Shown: piece after piece, positions 1-5,115 of the stretch
How positions within the stretch are numbered: position 1 is the stretch's first letter
Layout: each line of letters opens with the position of its first letter
From: CAZDDW01 sp964480695
Lineage (GTDB): Bacteria > Patescibacteriota > Patescibacteriia > UBA9934 > CAZDDW01
Assembly: GCA_964480695.1 (NCBI GenBank)
Contig: CAYZPO010000046.1
Location: 1 to 8,093 of the forward strand
DNA length: 8,093 nt
Reading direction: 5' to 3'
Made by a program: the position numbers and the translations under genes
Notes under the pieces: model-generated
What the model was told of the DNA's origin: nothing
Databases searched by the model: none
The model's input: only the letters and a program-made list of their open reading frames with translations

Positions 1-23
1 GACTCAAATCAGAAAAATAAGAC

Positions 24-82
24 CGGCCTGCCGCGCGCGTCGCGCGGCGCGCCGTTTTCGTTTGCCCCTCCGGGCTTTTTTT
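24..82 (+). terminator. Tandem intrinsic terminators of an upstream gene
   Basis: Two hairpins lie in series. The first pairs 24-27 with 51-54 and 30-37 with 41-48 around a 3-base loop; a C/C mismatch and a T-G wobble lie between the two helices, and TTTT follows at 55-58. The second pairs GCCC (64-67) with GGGC (72-75) and is followed by seven T (76-82). A TAA at 18-20, preceded by five open codons, may be the end of the gene being terminated, but too little is visible to call that gene. The strong GC stem plus T-run is the classic Rho-independent form. Confidence 0.8.
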
Positions 83-109
83 GATACATTCAGGCCAGTG
101 AAATAACCT
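81..109 (+). promoter_or_regulatory. Putative promoter of the dCMP deaminase operon (leaderless)
   Basis: TTGATA (81-86, 5 of 6 to the sigma-70 -35 consensus) is followed after exactly 17 bases by TAACCT (104-109, 3 of 6 to the -10 consensus). The ATG lies 8 bases beyond, so transcription would begin at or next to the start codon. The -35 overlaps the last two T of the preceding terminator. The weak -10 keeps confidence modest. TATATT at 112-117 is a better -10 by sequence but would start transcription inside the gene and is 25 bases from the -35. Confidence 0.4.
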
Positions 110-117
110 CTTATATT

Positions 118-645
118 ATGTCAGAATACCAACGACCCAACTGGGACGACTACTTTATGGCTTTGGCCAGAATCGTGGGAACACGAAGTACTTGTGATCG
201 TTTACGCGCCGGTGCTGTTTTAGTTAAAGATAAACGTATTATCTCAACCGGATACAACGGCTCGCCTCCAGGACTTCCCCACTGCGATGGAGCTGAGGGA
301 CATTTAATGGAAGAAGGTCACTGTGTCCGCACCATTCACGGAGAACATAATGCTATTTTACAAGCAGGAATTATGCCTGGTGCTAGTACAGCAGGGTCTA
401 CTCTTTACTCAAAATTTGCTCCGTGCATTCATTGCACCAAGTACGTTATTGCTGCTGGAGTAAAGCGAGTTGTGGTTGGAAAAATCTACCGCGGCAGCGA
501 CTCTTTGAAATATCTTGAAAAGGCCGGAATTGAAGTTGAGATGTATAAAGAAAACACTGAATGGAATAAAATGCTCTCTGACATGTTCTCTGAAGAAATC
601 GAGGACACTAAAGCTAAAGAAGGTGAAGTAAAACTAGATCTCTAA
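118..645 (+). CDS. dCMP deaminase (deoxycytidylate deaminase family)
   Basis: A 175-residue cytosolic zinc enzyme of the cytidine/deoxycytidylate deaminase fold. The family converts dCMP to dUMP, the substrate of thymidylate synthase. The zinc site is intact: H74-G-E76 (the H-[AG]-E motif with the catalytic Glu) within CVRTIHGEHNAI, and P102-C103-I-H-C106 (PCxxC). The N-terminal RPNWDDYFM and RSTC, and the TGYNG segment near 44-48, are typical of this family, which supports the ATG at 118 over the next Met (codon 14). Length fits the family with a charged C-terminal tail of about 20 residues. It is first in a two-gene unit, with one base before the next ATG. No Shine-Dalgarno is visible; the promoter sits just upstream and suggests a leaderless message. 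Riboflavin or tRNA deaminases share the zinc motifs, but the N-terminal signature and the dut/thyX/tmk neighbourhood favour dCMP. Allosteric control by dCTP/dTTP cannot be judged from sequence. Confidence 0.92.
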   Translation: MSEYQRPNWDDYFMALARIVGTRSTCDRLRAGAVLVKDKRIISTGYNGSPPGLPHCDGAEGHLMEEGHCVRTIHGEHNAILQAGIMPGASTAGSTLYSKFAPCIHCTKYVIAAGVKRVVVGKIYRGSDSLKYLEKAGIEVEMYKENTEWNKMLSDMFSEEIEDTKAKEGEVKLDL

Positions 646-646
646 T

Positions 647-1228
647 ATGGCTAATAAATTTGTCGCCATTGTTGGAATGTGTGGAAGTGGTAAGAGTGTT
701 CTTGCTGATGCTTTAGTTGATCTCGGGTACGGTTTCAGACGCTTTGGTCAGATCACGCTCGATGAAGTTAAACGGCGTGGTGAAGAACCAGCCGAGGAAC
801 TAGAGCGTGAGATTCGAGAAGGCTTTCGTAAAGAGCATGGCATGGCCGCGTTCGCGATTCTCAATATTCCAATCTTCGACGAACTACTTGAAAAAGGAAA
901 CGTTGTCGGAGACGGACTGTACAGCTGGGATGAATACAAGGTTCTAAAAGATAAGTACGGCGAGAACATGACAGTGATTGCTATTTATGCCCCGCCTGAG
1001 ACACGATATGAGCGGCTTGAAAAACGAAGCTCCGGAGCCGATGATCCTGATCTGCGCAACCGCGGCTTCACTCCAGAAGAAGCAAAGTCTCGAGATCATG
1101 CTGAACTAGAGAACTTAGCCAAAGGCGGGCCGATTGCTATGGCGGATTATACGATCAAAAACGATGGGACGATGGAAGAGTATCAGGAAGAGATTAAGAA
1201 GTTTATTGAGTGGCTAGATAAAAAATAA
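647..1228 (+). CDS. P-loop NTPase, UPF0200/dephospho-CoA kinase-like
   Basis: A 193-residue soluble protein with an N-terminal Walker A motif GMCGSGKS (residues 10-17) and an overall layout like the small P-loop nucleotide kinases. It most resembles the UPF0200/dephospho-CoA-kinase-like group best known from archaea: a short strand then the P-loop, an LGY-x-F-x-R-F-G segment after helix 1, an arginine-rich LID-like part (about 120-150, ending in RD), and a C-terminal ADYTIKNDG segment (166-174) matching the ADY-x-I-x-N-x-G block of dephospho-CoA kinases. The substrate is not known. Its ATG follows the TAA of the dCMP deaminase gene by one base, so the two are certainly co-transcribed and probably translationally coupled; there is no Shine-Dalgarno. 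That pairing, in a region full of dTTP-synthesis genes, hints at a (deoxy)nucleotide kinase, but this is only context. A strong hairpin follows the stop codon. Confidence 0.8.
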   Translation: MANKFVAIVGMCGSGKSVLADALVDLGYGFRRFGQITLDEVKRRGEEPAEELEREIREGFRKEHGMAAFAILNIPIFDELLEKGNVVGDGLYSWDEYKVLKDKYGENMTVIAIYAPPETRYERLEKRSSGADDPDLRNRGFTPEEAKSRDHAELENLAKGGPIAMADYTIKNDGTMEEYQEEIKKFIEWLDKK

Positions 1229-1238
1229 AATACGAGCT

Positions 1239-1267
1239 TTGACAAAAGACCGGAGAGGTGATTAAAT
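1239..1267 (+). promoter_or_regulatory. Putative promoter of the orphan gene, embedded in a terminator
   Basis: A perfect -35 TTGACA (1239-1244) is followed after 17 bases by TTAAAT (1262-1267, 4 of 6 to TATAAT). The -10 lies in the loop, and the spacer in the left arm, of the terminator hairpin at 1244-1283. Expected initiation is near 1274, giving a leader of about 70 bases with a Shine-Dalgarno site. No better promoter is seen between the hairpin and the gene at 1343. Confidence 0.5.
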
Positions 1268-1283
1268 ACCTTTCCGGTCTTTT
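1244..1283 (+). terminator. Intrinsic terminator after the deaminase/kinase operon
   Basis: A 16-pair stem joins 1244-1259 to 1268-1283 with one G-T wobble (1255/1272) and an 8-base loop, starting 15 bases after the stop codon. The right arm ends in TTTT and the left begins with AAAA, so it could stop transcription from either side. The T-run is short, and part of it can pair in the stem. The orphan gene's likely promoter overlaps it. Confidence 0.8.
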
Positions 1284-1328
1284 GATCGGCCTCCATCAAC
1301 CCCGGGTGAGCCTGCCCGTAATGAAGGC

Positions 1329-1334
1329 AAGGAG
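1329..1334 (+). promoter_or_regulatory. Strong Shine-Dalgarno site of the orphan gene
   Basis: AAGGAG lies 8 bases before the ATG at 1343, ideal spacing. It fixes the start and is the only convincing ribosome-binding site in the window; the other genes are leaderless, coupled or lack the motif. Confidence 0.85.
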
Positions 1335-1342
1335 ACGGAACC

Positions 1343-1972
1343 ATGGCATCACTATCCCCCTTGGAAGAACTACAGAAACTACAAGAAGCCCAGGAAACAG
1401 TGAGACATCTTCTCGCAGTAGCGGATCCGGAGACCATCACTAGCGGAAATGGCGACGAGAAATTCCTTGATGCTCTCACGGTCTTACAATCCGACTCTTC
1501 CAAACGAGTTTGGGTGCGTGAGGCCTGGATCATCTGGTTCAACCACGCTATTCACACCTGGGAGCAGGCACTAGAGTCGGGTCTGGAGTTGGGTGATAGC
1601 GACGAATGTTGGGAAGGATTCGAAAAGGAACCCCCAGCCAATGTCAGCATCCAGACACTCTACAATCAACTGACAACTGATCGTCTTGGCGCAGACTGTA
1701 ATCGACTGATGGACCGGTTTCTGGACATACTGAATTCTGGTTGGCACGCCACTCAGGATCCAGGAAAGCCACCAAATCGCTACGCTATAAAAATGATGCA
1801 TCTGATCGCTCGGCGAACCGGGTGCTCTCGCAAGAACGACCCTCAACATGACCTCCGGATCTTCCGTTACCTGGTAAAGGAATACGAACTGAATCCTGGT
1901 CTTCTTGCACAAGTGAATGTCACGTTCTTTGCTGAACTGGCTCCCGCACTCGAAGATCTCTATACCTACTGA
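1343..1972 (+). CDS. Unknown protein, isolated single gene
   Basis: A 209-residue protein that I do not recognise. It has no signal peptide, no membrane segment and no nucleotide-binding or metal-binding motif. It appears largely helical and acidic. The first 25 residues form a likely amphipathic helix rich in L, E and Q. Residues 57-73 are tryptophan-rich (W57, W62, W65, W73), with two more at W90 and W134. Three cysteines (89, 119, 161) are scattered, not paired as in a zinc site. A basic stretch lies near 157-164. The start is fixed by AAGGAG 8 bases upstream. It stands alone: a hairpin with an embedded promoter precedes it and a strong terminator begins 18 bases after the stop. It interrupts a run of dTTP-synthesis genes, but nothing in the protein ties it to that pathway. 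The coding call rests on open length, strong Shine-Dalgarno and flanking signals. Confidence 0.75.
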   Translation: MASLSPLEELQKLQEAQETVRHLLAVADPETITSGNGDEKFLDALTVLQSDSSKRVWVREAWIIWFNHAIHTWEQALESGLELGDSDECWEGFEKEPPANVSIQTLYNQLTTDRLGADCNRLMDRFLDILNSGWHATQDPGKPPNRYAIKMMHLIARRTGCSRKNDPQHDLRIFRYLVKEYELNPGLLAQVNVTFFAELAPALEDLYTY

Positions 1973-1989
1973 TCGCCCCACAACAACAA

Positions 1990-2019
1990 CGCCCCGCATG
2001 GTAACTACCGTGCGGGGCG
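1990..2019. terminator. Intrinsic terminator between convergent genes
   Basis: A 13-pair stem (1990-2002 with 2007-2019, one T-G wobble) closes an AACT loop; the outer nine pairs are all Watson-Crick and very GC-rich. On the plus strand it begins 18 bases after the orphan gene and is followed by AAAATCGTTTT. On the minus strand it is followed by TTGTTGTTG, so it may also stop thyX transcription, less efficiently. Confidence 0.8.
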
Positions 2020-2037
2020 AAAATCGTTTTAAATGTT

Positions 2038-2090
2038 CTTCTCAGCCAACTTGTTGGCGTCTTGCGAACGGGAACAAGTTCCCTGAGAAG
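2038..2090. repeat. 53-base bistable palindrome in the convergent gap
   Basis: The element is exactly symmetric in lengths: 8-base outer arms CTTCTCAG (2038-2045) and CTGAGAAG (2083-2090), then CC/CC, inner arms AACTTGTT (2048-2055) and AACAAGTT (2073-2080), then GG/GG, a CGT/ACG pair of triplets, and a 7-base loop. All arms are fully complementary, and only the CC and GG doublets fail to pair. Those doublets pair instead if each side folds locally (CCAAC/GTTGG at 2046-2057; GGAAC/GTTCC at 2071-2082), giving a cloverleaf on the same outer stem. It starts 12 bases after the thyX stop on the minus strand and lacks a good T-run on either side, so it is not a typical terminator. It could be a 3'-end processing or stability element or a REP-like palindrome. 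Confidence 0.7.
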
Positions 2091-2102
2091 TATTTCGAAA
2101 AT

Positions 2103-3878
2103 CTATTCAGTCAATCCTCTTTCAATCGCTTTCTGACTTTGGCGGGCTTCGGCGTCGGCTCGAGCCCAGTGGTATTGGTTGTGGTCGACAAACTTCAGCG
2201 CCCCCATTTTCTCAATCCAAGGCGCGCGCTCATGGATCATGTTGGTAACTGTCTGAGCCACGCGGCGATAATCTGGATGTCCTTGCGGTACCGAACGCAG
2301 CTCGAGCAAATGCTGGGCCTCGCGCAAATTCATTCCAAACATGAAACGAATATGATGTCCGAACAGAACAACGTACTCAGCCGCACCAGGACCGATCTCT
2401 TTCACAATATCATCATACAGATCAGATACTTCCTTGGCCATGGAGCGAATACGCTCTCCGTAACCAATATGCTCAAGATCCTCTGGCACAGTCATGGCTA
2501 CGTGTGGATTCAAAAGTTGGCGCTGCAAAGTACACATGCGATGACGATGCAGGTCGCGGAAGATGCCAAAGTTGCCCACGATATCGACTGTGATTGGATA
2601 TCCGTGTTCAAAGCCGCGCGGTGAACGGTCACGTCGCCCTTCCCGATCTCCCACAGCCACATCTAGAATCTCTTCCACCTTCTCGTCTGACAGCTTAGAT
2701 AAAACCTCGACAATTTTGTTATACGAAGCGCGAGCATGTGGGTACAGCACAGCAGCACAGGTATGTCGACGTGCGTCAGCTGTGTCTGCGACCAAAGGTG
2801 GCAACTCCAACCACTCCACCTCATCTCTTCCCTGCTCTGGCTCCCAGATTTCTGAAAGCTCGCCCTGCACAATCTCACGCAATTTTTGATCGATTCTCAT
2901 CCAAAACGGCACACCTTCAGGATCCGCTCGCTTCACATACTTTGGAATAATCTCATTCAATGTCGAATGCAACCGCTCAGCAATATCTTGAAACTCTGGT
3001 CGTTTCCAAGAATATAATCGCTTGAGCAAATGCTCGTACACCCGACCGTTAGCTACCATGGCTACGTTCGTCAGCGTCGCAGCTGGTAAAAGCACACGCC
3101 CGGTGTCACAAGCACGGGTTCGCAAGTCGAACGTATAAGTTCGCTTAAACTCTTTTTGCTGCTTCTCATCATCAAGTTCTGAAAATTTATACTTCTTCGG
3201 ATCATTCGGCTTCACTGCGTACTCGACCTGATCCAATGGCTTCAGCTCTTTATAATATTCAACCAACTTCTCCACCATCTCAGCATACAAAGCAAAACAG
3301 CGATCTAGAACATCAGTATAACGCTCGCCAAGTTTACTAGCCATGATCCGGGGCTCGCGATAGTACATCCAGTTCCCTGTTGCTCGATCTCGCTCAGTAT
3401 AAACAACGTAACGACTAGACTGTTCAATAAACGCTCCAAGACGTCGATCTTCGATTGCTTTGGTTGCAAGATTAGAGACTGAGTTAAACAATACGGTCGC
3501 AGTCTCCAGTTCTTGAACTGAATCATCACCATACTGAATCAATACGCGCTCAATCAGTCGATCAAGTTTCTTTTTCTTAAGCTCACCCTTGTCATCCAGA
3601 AATTCTTGTGCAATCACGTCAATAGTTGTTCCTGGCGCTCGGCTTTGGCGAGCCAGGACAGCCCCGACTAAACCAGATAACAATTCAGAATTCATAGCTG
3701 TGACATTACTGGTCGGTGAAACCATGAACCGCTCAGTCATGCGAAAAATTTCTTCAGTAATAAAAGAACGGAAAGGTAGGATCTTTCCGTCGCCATAAGC
3801 GACCATACGCTCCCCTGTCTCTGGATCCTCAAAGACAGCCACGCGGTCATTAGCCTCCATCATTTTAAGCTCAGACAT
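2103..3878 (-). CDS. thyX: FAD-dependent thymidylate synthase, fused double-domain ThyX
   Basis: A 591-residue protein, more than twice the usual 220-270 residues of ThyX, which makes dTMP from dUMP using FAD, NADPH and methylene-tetrahydrofolate and normally works as a homotetramer. Two ThyX-like halves are visible. N-terminal half: E152-x-S154-x-R156-Y157 (second part of the ThyX signature RHRxxSxNExSxRY), then GRVLLP (260-265) and a helix with NGRVYEHLLKR like the family's LP-x4-T...NLR...H block. C-terminal half: RGFEH (421-425), NFGIFRDLHRHR with R445-H446-R447, then NLREAQHLLELR (517-528). RHR is replaced by D144-R-R in the first half, while the E-x-S-x-R part is replaced around 452-457 in the second. 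A linker near 320-370 joins them. The gene is monocistronic, divergent from dut, ends in TAG and is followed by structured DNA. No thyA is present here. Confidence 0.93.
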   Translation of the reverse strand: MSELKMMEANDRVAVFEDPETGERMVAYGDGKILPFRSFITEEIFRMTERFMVSPTSNVTAMNSELLSGLVGAVLARQSRAPGTTIDVIAQEFLDDKGELKKKKLDRLIERVLIQYGDDSVQELETATVLFNSVSNLATKAIEDRRLGAFIEQSSRYVVYTERDRATGNWMYYREPRIMASKLGERYTDVLDRCFALYAEMVEKLVEYYKELKPLDQVEYAVKPNDPKKYKFSELDDEKQQKEFKRTYTFDLRTRACDTGRVLLPAATLTNVAMVANGRVYEHLLKRLYSWKRPEFQDIAERLHSTLNEIIPKYVKRADPEGVPFWMRIDQKLREIVQGELSEIWEPEQGRDEVEWLELPPLVADTADARRHTCAAVLYPHARASYNKIVEVLSKLSDEKVEEILDVAVGDREGRRDRSPRGFEHGYPITVDIVGNFGIFRDLHRHRMCTLQRQLLNPHVAMTVPEDLEHIGYGERIRSMAKEVSDLYDDIVKEIGPGAAEYVVLFGHHIRFMFGMNLREAQHLLELRSVPQGHPDYRRVAQTVTNMIHERAPWIEKMGALKFVDHNQYHWARADAEARQSQKAIERGLTE

Positions 3879-3885
3879 ACCAATA

Positions 3886-3914
3886 AGGTTAATTGCAATG
3901 GCCTTATCTTACAC
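3886..3914 (-). promoter_or_regulatory. Weak putative thyX promoter
   Basis: On the minus strand TAACCT (3886-3891) lies 7 bases before the thyX ATG, the same hexamer and nearly the same distance as at the dCMP deaminase gene (8 bases). The hexamer 17 bases further upstream, GTGTAA (3909-3914), matches the -35 consensus at only 3 of 6. No Shine-Dalgarno is present, so a leaderless message is likely. Confidence 0.25.
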
Positions 3915-3918
3915 CAAA

Positions 3919-3947
3919 AAGACAGGACCTGCCAATTATGGTAAAAT
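3919..3947 (+). promoter_or_regulatory. dut promoter with extended -10, leaderless
   Basis: AAGACA (3919-3924, 4 of 6), a 17-base spacer, and TAAAAT (3942-3947, 5 of 6) preceded by TG one base earlier (3939-3940), the extended -10 arrangement. The ATG at 3956 is 8 bases beyond, so the message should start at or within a base or two of the start codon. This also argues against the upstream TTG at 3893 as start. Confidence 0.65.
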
Positions 3948-3955
3948 CTGGCCGT

Positions 3956-4393
3956 ATGAATATAAAAGTTAAGATTAAACGCCTAGATCCTAATTTGCCG
4001 CCCCTGGAGTATAAAACTCCTGGTGCAGTGGCTTTTGATCTGCGGGTACGAAAAGCCGCCGTGCTTGAACCTGGAGAAACTAAGATTATTCCGACCGGGT
4101 ATGTGATCTGTGTTCCAGAGGGTCATGCCTTGATTCTGGCCCCTCGTTCATCCAATGCAAAAAAAGGGGTTAACATGGCCAACGGGATTGGAATCATTGA
4201 TCAAGACTACTGCGGACCAGAAGATGAGCTCCACTTAGCCCTTCATAATTACGGATCCGAACCTTATTCAGTTGAAAAATATGAACGCATTGGCCAGGGC
4301 ATGATTATTCCTGTTGTTCACGCTGAATTCGAAGAAGTGGATAAACTCGATGCCCCTAACCGCGGCAGCTTTGGTTCAACAGGACTCCGATGA
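3956..4393 (+). CDS. dut: dUTP diphosphatase (dUTPase), trimeric type
   Basis: A 145-residue enzyme that hydrolyses dUTP to dUMP and diphosphate, keeping uracil out of DNA and feeding dUMP to ThyX. All five motifs of the trimeric family appear in order: motif 1 PGAVAFDLR (22-30, Phe where most have Tyr before DL), motif 2 PRSSNAKKG (63-71), motif 3 GIGIIDQDY (77-85, with D82 the likely catalytic aspartate and Y85 the uracil-side tyrosine), motif 4 ERIGQGMIIPV (110-120) and motif 5 RGSFGSTG (136-143), slightly shorter than the usual RGxGGFGSTG. Length is normal. An in-frame TTG at 3893 would add 21 residues, but these cover the promoter and match nothing in the family, so ATG 3956 is chosen. 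It faces away from thyX across a 77-base shared region, and tmk follows after 31 bases. Confidence 0.95.
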   Translation: MNIKVKIKRLDPNLPPLEYKTPGAVAFDLRVRKAAVLEPGETKIIPTGYVICVPEGHALILAPRSSNAKKGVNMANGIGIIDQDYCGPEDELHLALHNYGSEPYSVEKYERIGQGMIIPVVHAEFEEVDKLDAPNRGSFGSTGLR

Positions 4394-4418
4394 CGAAACC
4401 TTAATATTTTGCTATAAT
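4390..4418 (+). promoter_or_regulatory. tmk promoter with consensus extended -10, leaderless
   Basis: A perfect TATAAT (4413-4418) with TG at 4410-4411 (extended -10), 17 bases after ATGACG (4390-4395, 4 of 6), which contains the dut stop codon. Only 6 bases separate the -10 from the tmk ATG, so transcription should start at the start codon. tmk can therefore be expressed apart from dut. Confidence 0.7.
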
Positions 4419-4424
4419 TCAGCT

Positions 4425-5105
4425 ATGAAACCAGAGAAACCTCTCTTAATCGTGATTGACGGAACTGATGGCAGTGGTAAGGCTACTCAGACCAAATTAC
4501 TGCTTGAACGACTTGATCAAGAAGACATCCCAGTCGAAACCGTTGCCTTTCCTCGCTACGACAATCCAGCCGGAGTTTTTACTGAAGAATACCTCTCTGG
4601 AAAGTACGGCACAGCTTCTGAAGTCGGGGCTAAAGCTGCTTCGATCTTCTATGCTGTTGATCGCTTTGATGCTTCGTTCGAAATCCGGGACTGGATCAGC
4701 TCTGGCAAAACAGTGATCATTGATCGTTACGTTACAGCTAACATGGGGCATCAAGGAGGCAAGATCTCTGATCCTGCGGAACGAGAAGCGTTCTTTAAAT
4801 GGAACGATGAACTGGAACATGAAATCTTTAAGATTCCGCGACCTGACTTTAATATCGTTCTTCATGTGCCTACGGACATTGCGATCAAGCTAGCCAAGGC
4901 TCGCGGTGGATGGAAGGGTGATCTTAAAACAGATATTCACGAAACTGACACTTGGCACTTACGTGACGCCGAAGAGGCTTACCTACACCTGGCCAAAGTT
5001 TATCCAAATACTTATCTAGTCGAGTGTACCAAGGATGACCAGATGCGCAGCCGCGAAGACATTCAAAATGAAATTTGGCAAATTATTACTTCACACAAAA
5101 AATAA
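4425..5105 (+). CDS. tmk: dTMP kinase (thymidylate kinase)
   Basis: A 226-residue cytosolic kinase that converts dTMP to dTDP with ATP, the step after ThyX. Key elements: P-loop GTDGSGKAT (13-21; Ala replaces the common Ser after the Lys), FPRYD (42-46) of the dTMP-binding segment, AVDRF (77-81), the DRY motif (100-102) followed by MGHQ (107-110), and a LID-like region with R160, K164 and K168 near 155-180. Length is slightly above the usual 200-215. The frame is open 37 codons further upstream, but that part overlaps dut and lacks family similarity; ATG 4425 sits just before the P-loop strand and directly after a consensus promoter. No Shine-Dalgarno is present. The stop codon is 10 bases before the next start, so the membrane-protein genes are probably read through from this promoter. 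Confidence 0.93.
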   Translation: MKPEKPLLIVIDGTDGSGKATQTKLLLERLDQEDIPVETVAFPRYDNPAGVFTEEYLSGKYGTASEVGAKAASIFYAVDRFDASFEIRDWISSGKTVIIDRYVTANMGHQGGKISDPAEREAFFKWNDELEHEIFKIPRPDFNIVLHVPTDIAIKLAKARGGWKGDLKTDIHETDTWHLRDAEEAYLHLAKVYPNTYLVECTKDDQMRSREDIQNEIWQIITSHKK

Positions 5106-5115
5106 AAAGAAATCT

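Noticed and set aside
1..117. tRNA or small structured RNA gene in the GC-rich leader
   Set aside because: The hairpins are followed by T-runs and fit terminators; no cloverleaf, T-loop or known RNA motif is visible.
1973..2102. Integron attC site following a single-gene cassette
   Set aside because: The palindrome has the right size and place, but neither strand contains the GTTRRRY and RYYYAAC core sites, and there is no integrase or second cassette.
1917..2624. Plus-strand open frame of 235 codons across the convergent gap and the thyX 3' end
   Set aside because: It runs antisense to thyX, crosses the terminator hairpin and the 53-base palindrome, and its translation shows no domain or plausible composition.
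2103..3878. Two adjacent thyX genes or a frameshift artefact
   Set aside because: The frame is continuous from ATG to TAG without internal stop, and the linker and complementary motif loss indicate one fused protein.
3893..3955. Upstream TTG start for dut adding 21 residues
   Set aside because: The extension covers the dut promoter and resembles no dUTPase N-terminus; ATG 3956 fits both the promoter and the family.
4314..4424. Upstream start for tmk within dut
   Set aside because: The extra 37 codons are dut read in another frame; the ATG at 4425 is right after a consensus -10 and before the P-loop.
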